Source: Caulochytrium protostelioides
Lineage: Eukaryota > Chytridiomycota > Caulochytriomycetes > Caulochytriales > Caulochytriaceae
Direction: 5' to 3'
Assembly: GCA_003615045.1 (NCBI GenBank)
Contig: ML014111.1
Coordinates: 124,001-188,000 of the forward strand
DNA length: 64,000 nt
Position numbers and translations under genes: made by a program. Each line of letters opens with the position of its first letter. Position 1 is the first letter of the stretch. The notes below the pieces were generated by a model. The model was not told the origin of the DNA, made no database searches, and saw nothing but the letters and a program-made list of their open reading frames with translations. Below, one piece after another: positions 27,986-40,915 of the stretch.

Positions 27986-30900
27986 CTCTCGCCAGTGTAG
28001 GGCTCGTCCGCGGGCCGTCCCGTCCCGGTGGCCGGATCTAAGTCCCAATAGAGCAGGTCATTCAATACCATGGCTTCAATGGCGGGCATGTCAGGGGCCA
28101 TCAGATGACGCGACGCGTAGGCGGCCGTGGCCGAGACATGGTCGAGGAAGAAGAGCGTTCGCGCCATCTCGGCAACCGCACCGCGGCCGCGAGCGTTGGA
28201 GGCGGTCCTGGGCCGATGGCGGCGTGTCATCCACCGAGCCGCACTGAGCGGCGCGTCGGCTACCGACGCCGCGGTGGCGTTGGCCGATCCCGCTGGAGAG
28301 CCGCTGTCGTAGTACAGCGGCCGACGGCGCATATGCCGGGCCGCGGGAAACGGCGCCATGTGGGGCCACGCCGATTCGTCGGCTGTGGCCGTCGCCACAG
28401 CGGCCGTGATCGATAGCGGTGCAGCCACGCTCGACGGCCCCCCTGGGCGCCGTCGTCCGTCCTTCCCCATGCGCGAGGACAGGAGCGTCTTGTCCGAAAT
28501 CACGGGAACCGGCGCTTCCGTAGTCAGGGGAGCGAGCGACGCGGGCAAACGTCGCTGCAGCGAAGCGGAAAGACGAGGCGACGCGGCGGTCTCGTCCATG
28601 GTCGCCACCGCCGTCGCCTTGGAATCCCGATGCCGGCGGCCGGTCACGTCAACACCGTCGCTGCTGCCGGCGCCGCCAAGCGACGCGAGGTCCGGATCGC
28701 TGAGCGTCTGGCGCCGATGCGCGTGCAGCGACTCAGGCCGGGGCGCCATGGCCACGTCTCCCTGCGGGGGCACTGTTCGAAGCCGCGGGAGCGAGCCCGA
28801 CAGCGTCGCGCGGGCCGTCGCCCGCTCGGGCCCGCTGCCGACGCCGTTGCCGTAGAGGGCGCCCCGGGGGGCTCTGGCGCCCGGCGGGCGCCGACTGATG
28901 CTGTGGGTCAAGTCGCCGCCAGCCATACCTTCCGCGGCGTCCCGGTGGGAGGCGTCGCTGCCCGACCGGCCGGTCCACGGCGGGGGACGGGGCCGGACCC
29001 CCCGGATCTGGCGGAAGCGGTGGGCGAGCTGGTCGAGCATGCCGACGGGCCGCGCGCGGCGAGGATCCGCCTCGCCGATAAAGAGCCACGTGAATTCCTG
29101 GAATGCTTCAAGATTGAGCGTGAGCACGAGATCCAGGAAGCGCAGAGCGGCGAAAAGGACGTGGGCAGAGGGGGCGCCATGCGGGGTGCTACTGCTGCTG
29201 CTGCTGCCGCCGGCACCGCCGCCGCGATCGGGGCCACCGTTGCGGGCGGCTTCGCCGACAGCGGCGAGGGTCGCGCGAATGAGGCGCAGTAGCTCTGAGA
29301 CGACAATCGGCCAAAGCCCATGCAGCTTGGCCGGCGTCATGCGGATCAGAAGAACACGTAAGCAGAGGAACACTTCGGCATGCATCCGCGTCGTCTGTGC
29401 TTTGAGCAGCTCCACCATCTTTTCCTGAAGGCCCGGCAGAAAGGGCGCGTGCTGATCCATGTCACCCGCAAACAGAAGCCATGTCACTTTGCGGAGACTG
29501 AGGACGCGAAGCTGGGTGTCCTGCTCCTTGGAGACAAATAGAGACGTCGCCGACACGGGCGAAATGCGGCTCGTCAGGTCGGGCAGACGGTCCCGCTCAT
29601 ACCGGATCAGCGCTGGCAGCACGCGGCCCGCCCAGATGTCAGCGGCCGGCTTGGACATCCGCAGGACCCGCGCGTCGTTTAAGTAGTCGTGGACCTCCTT
29701 GCGCCACAGCTTGTGCGTGCCCGGAACATCCGTGAGCGCCGCAAACAGGCGCATCACGCCGAAGCTGTACGCGGTGAAGTGCGGTGAGCGCGGTGCGGCG
29801 GCAATGACAGCGCTCAGGATCGACTGGTAACCCGGCTGCGGGTGCTCCGCCGACACGGCGTCGTCATGGTGCAGAGCGTTTTCGGCCAGCAGCGTCACCA
29901 CGGACTCGAAGGTCAGGCACAGCGCGAGCGGCGTCGTGACAGGAACCACGTGCCGCAGCCGCAGCGGGTGTGTCCATGCTTGGGCCAATGCGGCACGGGC
30001 ACCCGGCGCGGCCGCGGCTGCATCTCGCTCGGACCTGCGGTCTCGGCCGTGCGGCGGCGCATCGTCACGGATGGAAGCGGCGCCGACGGGCGTGGCCGCA
30101 GCGGCTGGCGACGGCACGAGCGGCGCCGAGGCGGAGAGAAGCTTCTCGAGCTGAGTCGTCTGCATCTCCAAGAGGCGCAGGATGAACTCGTCGTTCTCGC
30201 GGCGTGGCCGACGCTCCTTCGGGATGTGGCGCATCACGGAGCGCCACAGCCGCAGAACGAACGGCGCGATGCTGCCCGGCAGCATGGTCGACAGGATGAC
30301 TTCGCGGACCAGGCTCACGAGGTTAGGCAGGGCCCGCTCACACCACGTGGCGGCGTCGCCGTGGTCGCCGAGACGACGCACCAACACGTCCAACAGGTAT
30401 AGCAGCGCTGCGTCGGGGACGTTTGCGGCATGGGATGAAGCAAGCGCCACGGCGCGGGACTCGTCGGTCGGAGCGGCATGTGGCGGCGGCGCGGCGCCCA
30501 GGAAGCTGCGCAGTCCTTGAGAGGTGCTGGTGGCGCCAGCGGTCTGGAACGCGATGCGGAATCGCAGATGATCCAGCGCGCTGACGAGCAGCCGATCGGG
30601 CGACAGCGCCGTCATCAGGCGCCAAACCAGCTTGCGCGGCGGCGGCGGCGGCAGGCGCACGCCGTCCGCCACAAAGACTGGCGCCACGAGGGTTTCGCAG
30701 TACCATGCGGCAAAGAGGGCTTCGACAGTTTCCTGGGGCACGATCACAAAGCACTGTTCCACCAGGTGGTGGGTCGACGCTTCAATGACGGCAGTCGACG
30801 ACGCACCATCGGTCGTGGCGGCCTCGCGGGTTGGCGGCATCCATGCCGTCGACGAAGCGGACGGCCGGAGCCGGGACCCCGCCGGCCCAGTGGCGTAGTG

Positions 30901-33900
30901 CCCCGAAGGCGGCGGGGGCCCCACGCCGATCGTGGCTGCTGCCAGATGAGGTTCCAGCGGAAATAGCACCTGAGGCGCCGGGACGACGGGCGGCAGGGCC
31001 GCGAGCCGACCCACGTCGGAGCGGGACTCCAGCAGAAAGAACATCTGGTGCAGCTGCACGAGCAAGGCGACGGTCGGGCCGAGCAAGGGGAGGATGGCAT
31101 GGTAGAGCTGGCGGGCACTCTCAGCGCTGAATGGGAGCGGTTCGGGGGGCGTGCTTTCCCCGCTCGACACGAACATTGAGCCCACGTAGTCGGTCCATGC
31201 ACGGAGGCCCGTCGGGCCTGACTCCGTGGTATGCGCCCCGCGTGCTGCCACCGGCACCGCCGTGGCCCCCGACGACGACGACGGCACGGCCGCCAAGCCG
31301 TGGCCGTGGCTTTGAAGATGCGACGACGACGCTTCGTACAAGGAGGGGTCGACCACGTGAGCACGCGCCGGTCCGGCTGGGTTGGTGGCGTACGCACCGA
31401 GAACGGGACCCAACAAGGCCCCCGGTAACGTGGCCGCAGCCGAGGCCGACGTAGCGGACGACACCGAGGCCGATGCGGCTGACGCCGGAGTGGCGGCTGC
31501 CGACGGCTTAATGCCGCCGGCGCCGGCGCGGAGCAGCAGCTCGAGCATTTGGCAGAGAAAGACGATGCGATCCAACACATGCATGTATGCCGAGCCGACC
31601 ACGGGCGCTTCGTACAGGTTGTGGATCAAGGCTGAGACTAGTGCGTAGCCGGGCCGGTGAAACCCGGCACCAAGTCGGTCGGCGGCGCAGCGGAAAAAGC
31701 GGCACCAGGCCGGGAACAGGACGGCGGCGTCAGCGTGGCGCAGCGCATGAATGCTGGCCACGCTGACGAGGGCGGCCACACGCGGAATGCACAGGGCATC
31801 GTCATGCGCGTCGGGCGTTCCTTCGAGCGGTTCCGACGACGACGCCGCAATGAATGCTGCAACGGAAAAGGAAGCCGACGCCGGGGCGGCGGCGGCAGCA
31901 GCGTTCGATAAAGACATTGTCGCGCCGGTGGCCTCTGTGGCGATGGTGGGCCACGGTAGCAGCAGCGCGTCCGCACGATCCATCCTGGCCCGTAACGCCT
32001 CCAGTGTCGCGGCCGCCGCCACCGCCGCGTGGCTTGCAGGCCGCGCGACCGCTGCCGCGGCTACCGCGGCGGCGGCGGCGGCGGCGGCATCGCTGTGCAC
32101 CGACCGCGCCGCCACCTCGCGCTTCCGGGCGGCGAGGGGCGTGTCGTCGAAACGGAAATCGATGGCCACCTGGTGGGCTTTTAGAAACTGGCGATGTCGG
32201 GACTGCTTCATGCACACGATGAGCAAATCGAGCAGCCGGGCCTGGTGATCGTACGCCCAGGCCGGTCGCCGCGATGGGGACTCGTCAGCGGCGGCGTCCT
32301 GGTCAGAGGCTGCCAGCCAGGACGAAACACCGACGAGCACATGCCACGAGCAGGTGCTCAGGAGGTGCTCGTCGGCGGCCACGACGGCAAATGTCAGGAG
32401 CTGCTGGAGAAAGGCGGCGGCGCGGGCTTGCAGGGCCGGCACGAACGGGAGCGACAGATGCGCGGCGCCGCCCATGATGGCATGCTGCAGCGCGATCAGC
32501 GTCACGGCGGCCGGAATCGTCTGCACCGACAGCGGCCAAAGCGACTGCTGCGACCACAGCTTGGCCAGAACGGCCGCCACGCTGGGCGTCGGCGCCGCCG
32601 CGTGGGCGTCGTGGCTCAATGTCGTCGCCAGCGACGCCAGCAAGAAGGGCGCATGGACGAGAACTTTCTGGTAGATCGTCAGCGCCTGCAGCAATTGCTC
32701 GCCATTACAGGGCGACGCGTGGTGGAGCGCGAACACGGGCTGGCGTGCCAGCACGTGGCGCGTGTGACCGATCTGCATGCTTCGGCGGCAGAAAAGCTGG
32801 ACGAGCGGCAGAAAGACGGCCGCGCCGAGCAGCTGAAGCTGGTGGTGGACGAGGTCCCGCACGAGGAGCCCGAGGTGCGGGCAGTCCAGCCAGTTGAGCA
32901 GCGTGAGCAGCGGTCGCGCAAAACGCAAACAGAACTCGGCAGGCGCGAGGCTCGAACACGCGACAAATACACTCAAGGTCCGGAGATGCACGATAAGATC
33001 GGCGGGCACTCCCGTGGCGGCATTGAGGATCGCGCAGATCTGCGCCTCAAGCCGCTCGAATGGGGTCTGCAGCAGCACCTCGGCGCAACGGCGCTGGGCC
33101 AACAGTGACGGCGTCGAGCCCAAAATGCCCCACACGCTTGCCATGATGGGGTCGGCGTCCGCTGCCGCCCCTGACGCCGCGGCGCTTGCCGGCGTCCAAT
33201 GCAGTGGCAGGACCAGTTCAGCGACGGCGAGCTTGACGCGCGCCGCATCCAAGGTCTCCCCCAGCCCGTGCCAGAAGCCCGACTGGGCGGCCCACGCCCG
33301 TAGCGAAGCGGCAAGCCGGTGCGTATCCGCCGGGTGCATCCAGGGCTGCAGCTTTTGGCACATGGCGCCGATGTGCTCGACGGCGTCCCGGATGCGATCG
33401 AGCTCGTGCGGCGCGAGGGCTCCGACGGCTCCGGGCGGGGCGGCGAGCGTGTCGAGGAACTGACAGAACTGGTGGAATTGCGTCACCAGCACGGAGCCGC
33501 AAAGTCCGATGGTTATTGCAGGCATGAGCGGCGTCACCGCAGTGGGCGCCGCAGTGACCGCCTCCGCTTCGGGCATCGGCGGCGGCGTCGGCGGCGTCAC
33601 GCCGAGGGATGCATGAGCCCACGCCAGCGCATCCCGCAGTGTCACGGTGGTCCACCGCTCAGCGTCGATCTGCTTGTACGCGTCCGCGGCCGCGGCGGGG
33701 GGAGGCGTCCCGGGCGCCGCCGATTCGATCGCCGCGCCGTCGCGGCCGTCGTGGCCGTCGTCGTCGTCGTCGAGGTGCGGTACGAACCAGTCGAACTTGG
33801 CGACAAGCGACGCCTCGGCGGCGAGACGGGTGTGCCACCACAGAAGCGTGGGGGGCGTGGCGGTGCGAGCGCCGGCGACGAGGAGGCACAGGGCGGCAGT

Positions 33901-35604
33901 GGCGGGCGCCATGTCGGACGGCGGCGGCGGCGCCACGTCCATCAGCCGCGCGAATTGGTCCAGCGGCGCCGGCTCGGAGGCGCTGAGGCTCGCTGCAAGC
34001 TGCTGCCACAGCGCCTCGGCATCAATGAGAGCGAGCAGCGCGTCGAGAGGCTTCGCCAGCGGCGACACGGCGCGCAGGATATCGGTCCCGGACTTGCCGA
34101 GCGACGCGTCGCTGTGGCCGAGACGGCGGTTCGCATCGAGGAAAAGCAGCAGCAGCGTGTACTGCACGCGGCTGACGACGGGCGGGCCGATCTCAAGCTT
34201 CGACAGCAGTGCCTCGAGCACCCGGACGGGTGACGGCTGTGCCGAGGCCGCCAGGGGCGCCGTCAGGACGGCACCGCCACTGCGCATGGCGGCGGTGCTG
34301 CCACCGCCACTCATCCCGCGTTTGGCGCTGGGAGCCGACCCAGCGCCGGCGGCAGCGCCGGCGGCTCCCGCGGCATCGCGGAGCGTGTCGCCGTCGCCCC
34401 CGCTGCCCGCCAGGCGATGAGCGCCCGCAGCGACGCCGGAGGCCGCGAGAGCATCCTGCGCGGCGGCGGCAGCGGCCGCGCCCACCGCGGCGGCGGCGCG
34501 CTCGCACTGCTCGGCGAGGAAGTCGCGGAACATGGCCACGATGATGTCGCAGAGGCGCTGGAGGATCGGCGGGGCGAGGGCGTCGCTGCCTTGGAGCAGC
34601 CACGCATACAGCCGCCGGTTGAGGGAGACTTCTTTGCGCAGCACGACGTGAAGCGCGGACCGCAGGATGGTGTCAACGTCGTCGGCGCGGAGCACCGGAT
34701 GTGTGAGCGGGAAGTGGGAGACGAGCAGCTCAAGGGTGTTGCGCTGGGCCAGCAGCGAAGCGTCTTCGAGGCTCGCCGCGAGCGCGGAGGCCGTGAGGAA
34801 CGCGTCGTTGTCGTGGCCCAGCAGGGCGGCATACTGCTCGGGCTGCTGGGCGGGTTTGGGGAAGTGACGCAGCAGGTAGTGGGTGGCATGGACGCGGAGA
34901 TGCCGTGCTTGAATCATCACGAGCCAGACATGATGGAAAAAAAAGGCGCTGCCGAGGGTCTGCTGCATCTGGCGGAGGATTTGGATCACGCGCTCAAAGT
35001 ACTCGTTGCCCTCCTTCTCGAGCTCGGGAAGCAGCCCGATGAGAAAGCCCTTGGCGCAGTGGGCGAGCCGCGGGCCCAGCGCAAGGTAGTGGGTCTCGTA
35101 GATCTGCAGCAGCATCGGTTTGACGGCCATCATGGCGTGCCCCAGAAACGGGAACAGCCCATAGGACCATAGTCCGAGATCGTCCATCGCGATCTGCGGG
35201 CCCATTGTCTCCAGGATGATCGCGTAGACCTGGAGCGCCTTCTGGTGGACGCCCTGCGGCAGGTTGGGGTTGAGGCACTGCGCAAGCCGCTTCGACAGCG
35301 TGATCTTGCGCGGAATCTCGCCGTCGTTCAGCGGCGCATGCGCCTGCAGCGCCTTACTGAGCCGCGTCAGAAACCCGATCACGTCGGGCCAGCCCGTGAT
35401 CGCATCGAACGACGCCAGCACCTTGTCCACGACGCCGACGTACTTGCGCCACCGCGGGTCCTTGCGGTGCGCGTCCGCGACGCTCGCCGGCGGCCCATAG
35501 CCGCCGGCCGCGACGCTGGCGGCCGAGGGCGAGACCGACACCGACGACGATGCCGCGAGCGCCGTGGCCCACTCGTCGGCGACGCCGCGCGCCGGCGTCG
35601 CCAT
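27433..35604 (-). CDS. DOP1: Dopey family protein Dop1
   Basis: 2723 aa in one uninterrupted frame from ATG 35604; yeast Dop1 is 1698 aa. The N-terminal Dopey domain (about residues 48-340) is unmistakable: DPRWRKYVGVVDKVLASFDA, IPRKITLSKRLAQCLNPNLP, GVHQKALQVYAIILETMGPQ, YGLFPFLGHAMM and ELEKEGNEYFERVIQIL. The conserved C-terminal block is also present: SATSLFVSKEQDTQLRVLSL, MHAEVFLCLRVLLIRMTP, LHGLWPIVVSELLRLI and LDLVLTLNLEAFQEFTWLFI. Dop1 with Mon2 and the flippase Neo1 acts in endosome-to-Golgi transport and membrane organisation. A C-terminal extension of about 600 disordered residues, including a 15-residue Asp run near 27945-27990, is unusual, as are Ala-rich loops throughout. Confidence 0.95.
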
Positions 35605-36203
35605 CGTCAGCGTCGTCGCGCGCGCTCACGGCGGCCGGCGTCCGACGCCCGTGGGACGCCTGTGGGACGCCTGTGGGACGCCTGTCGAACGCCCCTGGGA
35701 CGGGGCAGGCGAGCGCCGGACCGAATCGCCACGGCGCTACGGGACGCGCCGTGCACACGTGTCCGAGTGCCGTGGGAAGCGATACGCGTCCGGTGTGCGA
35801 TCGGAGCCCTCGGGGCTCGGGGGCCGACGCCGCGTCGGTGCCAGCCTGGCGGCCGAGGGCGAAGGGGGGTATCGTGGCGAACCGGGAGTCGTGTCCGCAG
35901 CGCGGCAGCAGCAGCAGCAGCAGCCGCTAGTCACAGCGTCAGATGCGACAGAAACCCGGTGCGCGGAGAACGGCAGGATCGCGCGGCAAGAACGCCGGCA
36001 GGGGCGGGCGGCGGCAGCGGGGAAGGGGACGCGAAGATCCGAAGTCGGCCGCCGACGCCGACGTGGGCAGAACACGTGGCCCTCAGGCGGGGAAACACGT
36101 GGCGATGCGCGGCGCAGAGACGGCGATCGTGCGGCAGATGCGTCGCCCTGCGCGTCTTCGTGGACGGCATCATGTCCGTGGTCGCTAGCGATGAGCCGCT
36201 GCC

Positions 36204-36252
<49 letters not shown>

Positions 36253-37376
36253 ATCCCGTGGCGGCGGTGGCGATGGCCTGGTGCCCCTCATACGGTCGCC
36301 TTTCGCCATCGCGATGAGGCCGACGTCGCCGTCGCCGTGGTTGTCGTGGAGCATCGTCGCCGCGGTCGTCGCCCTCGCCACCCTCGCCGCCGCAGAGAAG
36401 AGTGGCCGATCGTCGCTGACTCGCCGCAGGCTGGCGACTCGCCGGGTGGCGCGGGACACGCGCTCGGCCGTCGCGGCGCGGTACGGACCCGTCGGCGGCG
36501 GCGATTGTCTGTGGACGGCGCACGCGCCACGATGACCACTGCTGCGCTCGTGGACGGGAATGCCGTCGCTGTTGCCGTCGCTGCTGCCGTCGCTGTTGCC
36601 GTCGCTGTTGCCGTCGCCGTCGCCGTCGCGCATCGGCCGCAGGGATGGCGGGGGCGTCCCGCGCGTCGGACCGGAACACCGGAAAGAGGCAAGTGCCGCG
36701 GTCGCGGCCCACCGCGGCGCGCACCCGCCAGCCGACCGTGGTCTGGAAGCGCCCGGCCGCGGGTCCATCGAGCGCGACGCCGCCGGGCAGCGGCAGTCGG
36801 GCACAGCGAGGCGCGGCATCTCCAGCGCCTGGCATCCAGTATCAGGCGTCGGGCATCCAGTACGGAGCATGGGGTCGAACCGACCGATCCAACCCAGCAC
36901 GCTCTCGAGCCTGATCAGCATCTTGGCGCGGTCTCCCTGATGCGGGAGGTGGGCGGATGCAGGACCACGTCGCGCTGTCGACAAGCAGCCCCTCGCTGAT
37001 CTCGCCCTGACCCACCGCCTAGGTTGCGGCGAGCACACGCACCACCTCTGGACAAAAGGGTCCGCGATCACGATCACGTGTACGCGTTGCTGAGCACCAC
37101 ACCGACCTACTGATAGCCTTCTTCAGGTGTTCTTGGGAGTCGCCGTCACGTGCCCCACTCGTGTGACACACCTGCGGCACCGCTGCTGCACAGCTGCTGC
37201 ACACCTACGGCACACCTGCGGCACCCCTGCGGCACACCTCCGCCCGTATCCCCCCTCGATCCGCATCTCGGTCCTGAGCGCCGGCGCTCGACCTGCCCAC
37301 TTTCACGTCCTCCGGCGCGCCTTTCTCTCGACCCGACTTCTTCGTCCGCTCACGGCCGCAGCGGCGTGCGACGAGT
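35605..37376. other. Divergent intergenic region, DOP1 to RMD1-like gene
   Basis: 1.77 kb without a supportable gene despite a 584-codon chance frame on the plus strand. Repeats: CCTGTGGGACG units (35654-35684), (CTG)14 at 36208-36249, GTCGCTGTTGCC units (36563-36632), and a degenerate CTGCGGCAC/CTGCTGCAC minisatellite (about 37168-37232) about 150-210 bp before the RMD1-like start. Confidence 0.5.
36208..36249. repeat. (CTG)14 trinucleotide array
   Basis: Pure CTG run in the DOP1/RMD1-like divergent region, 604 bp upstream of the DOP1 ATG. Confidence 0.9.
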
Positions 37377-39463
37377 ATGGCGTCCCGCAAGTCCAGCGCC
37401 GCGCGCTATCATCAGCGACGCGACGATTCCGACGATGCGACCACGCCGCTGCTACCCACATACCACCAGCCGGCGCCCGCCGCCGCCGCCGCCGCCGCCG
37501 CCGCCCAGCAGACGCCCTCTACGGCGGGGCTGACGGGCATCACGACCACCTCGCCCTCGCCCGCCGGCACCGGCGCTCCCGACATGCCGCTGCCGTCCGC
37601 GGCCACCCCGAGCGGCACCGCGCCGCGCAGCCATTCCCACCCGCATCTCGGCCCAACGGCGCCGCTCTCTAGCGCCTTGCCCTTAGCGCCGTTGCTGTCT
37701 CGCAAGGGCAGCGCCAAGCCGGTCTCGGGCAAGCTCGAGCCGCGCCAACCCAAACGGTAACGCCCTGCCTGCATGGCGGATGCTGAAGCGCGCATCAGGA
37801 ACGGTGATGCTGGTTTTTCTGTTAGATCGCGCTGACTCACCGATCACCATTTCGTTTTTTTTGTGTTTGAAACAATTGGATAGAACCACCAAGACGGCGC
37901 AGAAGCTGACACTGTTCCCACAAGATGCCGAGAACCTGCCCAATGCGCTGTTTGTCCCCGGCGACGAGGAGAGCGACTCGCAGTTGCTCGGGGTCCAGCT
38001 GCCCCACGTGACGGCCAAGACGGGCAACCAGTACCGGCTGTCCAAGTCGGAGCGCCGATGGCTGCCCCGCGTCACTGCCTACTCGACCGCCCAGTAAGTG
38101 CCGCGCGCCTCGTGTCCCATCGGGTCTGCGCGTCCAGAGATGGTGCACTCACTCCCGATTTTTTTTTGTTTCGATGATTGTCGTTTTGCGTAGCGGATAC
38201 CAAATGGAGCCGTTAATTAAGTGGCTCGAGAGTGTCAAATCGGTCCACAAGACCTTTCCCAAGCGGTTCGACGAGGTCGTGTTCACGCCGTTCCTCGCGC
38301 CGCGGCCGGGCGCCCCACGGGGCTCGACGGGCGCCCACCGCGTGCCCGCCGACCCGCCGAACCACCCGCCGCGCGTCCGCAGCAACAGCACGAGCGCCGT
38401 CACGCCGCTGCTGGACCCGCTCCGCGACGCGCTGCGCCGCACGGGCGCCACCGGCTCGCTCGAGGACGTTGGCCACCCGATCCCGCCGTCCCACGCGCAT
38501 CCCGCGACGCCGCCGCCGCCGCCGCAGCCGCGGCCCGACCGTGACGGCTCGGCCGCCGAGGCGGGCGCCGCGGGCGGCACAGCGGACGGCGGCGGCCGCT
38601 CGCGGGGCGGGCCACCGGCCGCGCCGGTCGCGCCCGCCACCGCCCAGGGCGTCGAAGGCACCGACACGACCGCCGACAAATTCCTGAGCGAGAACGTCGA
38701 CTACTCGGGCCATCGCCTCGACCCGGCCATGACGTGGTCGGAGCTCCCCGGGTCGATCGCGCCGATTGGCGAGGTCTTCTTTTTCGACTACGGCGTCGTC
38801 GTGATGTGGGGCCTGCCCGAGGACGCGGAGCGTCTGATCCTGCGGCAGCTCGAGCGGTTCTCGAACGAGCTGCTGGATACGGAAACCAAAGAGGTGGAAG
38901 AGTTCTACTTCCACTACAACCCCGACCAGCCGCCGCGGATCTACAACGACGTCATCACGCTCAAGAACCCGTCCAACTACATGGTCAAGCTCGCGACGTC
39001 GCACGCCATCGCCCAGAGCGTCAAGCTCACGCTGTACGAAAGCTTGATTGACACGACGATCGAGCGCACCAAGCACATGCCGCAGATCCTGGCCAAGACG
39101 GGCAAGATCAAGATGAGCCGCAAGGCCATCAACCAGAAGATCGGCCAGCTCTACATCACGCGGACGAACGTCAACCTCGTCTCGAATGTGCTCGACACGC
39201 CCGAGATCTTCTGGTCCGAGCCCGCACTCGAGCCGCTGTACATGGCCGTCCGCGGCTACCTCGAGATCTCGCAGCGTGTCGACCTCATCAACCAGCGCCT
39301 CTCGGTGATCTCGGACCTGCTCGATATGCTCAAGGAAAACCTGACGAGCACCCACGACGAACAGCTCGAGTGGATCATCATCATTCTTATTGTCTTTGAG
39401 ATCATTGCGGCCCTCATCACCATCAGCTTTGACCTCTCGTCTTATCTCCAGCAGAATGCCTAG
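37377..39463 (+). CDS. RMD1/DUF155 family membrane protein
   Basis: Three exons: 37377-37756, 37884-38093 and 38194-39463; both introns are GT-AG (donors GTAACG and GTAAGT, acceptors TAG). Spliced length 619 aa. The joins restore KRTTKTAQKLTLFPQ and RVTAYSTAHGYQMEPL, as expected for the family. The conserved DUF155 core runs from about residue 310: GEVFFFDYGVVVMWGLPEDA, EEFYFHYNPD, LATSHAIAQSVKLTLYES, and EPLYMAVRGYLEISQRVDLI. A C-terminal membrane segment (LEWIIIILIVFEIIAALITI) ends the protein. Yeast relatives are Rmd1 and Rmd8 (needed for meiotic nuclear division) and mitochondrial Mrx10. This copy, with a long N-terminal tail, is closer in layout to Rmd1/Rmd8, but I cannot separate them by eye. 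Confidence 0.9.
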
Positions 39464-39631
39464 GCCCCCTCTCTCATGGGTTCGTTTGTTCCCCTTTTCA
39501 CCCCCCGCGTTCTCGACCCGTATGTCAATATGCCACACGCTGCGATGGGATCACCGCGTCTTCCCTTTTTTTTTCTTTTTTTTTTATACTGGACGCCGTG
39601 GCGTCCGCGACCGATGATGGGTGTTTTTTTC

Positions 39632-40915
39632 TTAGCATGCCGCATACGTCAGGAAGTGGGCGATGCGGTCAAAACGGAGGTTGAACACGGGATGCGTGGG
39701 CTGCAGCAGGTTGCCGGGGCCGCCGAGGATCTGGCTCGCGGGCGCCGGCCGCGCCGACCACGTGGTCGTGGCGCCCGGACCGGTCCGGCGGTACCGGTGC
39801 TGCGCGGCCGAGAGTCCCGACAACGCGTAGCACGTGTGGTAGAAGTCGGGCGTCTTGCCCGGCTTGTCGATCATCCCGCCCTGCGGCGACTGGCAGCAGA
39901 CCAGCAGGTAGATCTGCAGATCCAGCGCCGACACGAACGGCGACGCGTCCTCGTCCTCGTCCTCGTCGGCGGCCTCCGTCGACGCGGGGGGCTTGGGCGG
40001 CGCGGCGGCCGCGGCCCGGGGGGCGAGGATCCCGGCGAGGAGCGGCGCGGTGGCGCCCTGCCACCAAGCGTAGCACGCGTCGACGAGCTTGTTGGTGCGG
40101 CCGCAGAAGCCACCCGAGAAGGCCATCTGGCGCTGGACGAGCCAGTCGGCGAGGGCGGGCAGATCGAGCTTGTCGGCGGCGCCGAGGAGCTCGAGGGCGG
40201 CGAGCCCGCAGAAGGTGTAGCCGCCGTGGGCTTCGAGGTGGGGCGCTGACGCGATGCCGCCTTCGTAGGTCTGGCACGCGGCGACCCAGTCCGCGACGTT
40301 CTCGGTGAGTTCGTCGAGCGGCAGGTCGAGCAACTTGGCGACCGCGAGGGCGCAGTAGACGCCGCGGACGTCGATCTCGCCGCCGTCGTGGACGCGGTAC
40401 GCGCCGCTCGGCTGCTTCATTGACTGCAAAAAGCCCAGCAGCCGCGGCTGGTCGATGAGCGCATATGCCTCGGGCGTCCCAATGATGACGAGCGCGTTCA
40501 CGGCCGCATACGTCGTTGCGGTGTGGGGCATCTGGCCGGGCCCGCCGCCGAACCCGCCGAGTGGCGACTGGCACTGGCGCAGGGTCTCGATCGCGCGCTG
40601 CTGCACGGCCGCGGGGATCGGGACATCGAGCAGGTCGAGGGCGTGGAAGATCCAGTAGATGAACCACGGCTTGGAGGCGTCGAGGCTGACGAAGTGCCGC
40701 GAGAGCCCGTCGAGGCGCGCTTCTAGGAAGCGCACGTGCGGCTCGCGCAGCAGCTGGATGCCGTACTTCTGGTCCTGCGGCAGCGTCGCGAACGCCTCCA
40801 GCAGTGGAAACACGCTGTCCTCGACTTCGGCCTGCAGCTCGGACGTGTCGGTCGCAAAGTCGTCGTCCGGCTGGAGCCACCGCTCCAGATCCATGTCGCC
40901 GTTGAGGAACCGCAT
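39632..40915 (-). CDS. RAM1: Protein farnesyltransferase subunit beta
   Basis: 427 aa from ATG 40915 (MRFLNGDMDLERWL); the open frame continues upstream but with no family similarity. Seen: alpha-alpha barrel repeats including KPWFIYWIFHALDLLD, CQSPLGGFGGGPGQMPHTAT, TYAAVNALVIIGTPEAY, and CQTYEGGIASAPHLEAHGGY. Expected zinc ligands are D279 and C281 (NKLVDACYAWW) and H360 (DFYHTCYALSG). It attaches farnesyl to CaaX cysteines of Ras, a-factor-type pheromones and lamins, with the alpha subunit shared with geranylgeranyltransferase I. The C281-H360 gap is longer than in mammals, owing to an Ala/Pro plus acidic loop (EAADEDEDEDAS). Human FNTB is 437 aa. Another CaaX-processing gene, ICMT, is 15 kb away. 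Confidence 0.95.
   Translation of the reverse strand: MRFLNGDMDLERWLQPDDDFATDTSELQAEVEDSVFPLLEAFATLPQDQKYGIQLLREPHVRFLEARLDGLSRHFVSLDASKPWFIYWIFHALDLLDVPIPAAVQQRAIETLRQCQSPLGGFGGGPGQMPHTATTYAAVNALVIIGTPEAYALIDQPRLLGFLQSMKQPSGAYRVHDGGEIDVRGVYCALAVAKLLDLPLDELTENVADWVAACQTYEGGIASAPHLEAHGGYTFCGLAALELLGAADKLDLPALADWLVQRQMAFSGGFCGRTNKLVDACYAWWQGATAPLLAGILAPRAAAAAPPKPPASTEAADEDEDEDASPFVSALDLQIYLLVCCQSPQGGMIDKPGKTPDFYHTCYALSGLSAAQHRYRRTGPGATTTWSARPAPASQILGGPGNLLQPTHPVFNLRFDRIAHFLTYAAC

Noticed and set aside
35245-36999. 584-codon plus-strand frame across the DOP1 start
   Set aside because: Overlaps the conserved DOP1 N-terminus and then passes through CTG and GTC repeats.
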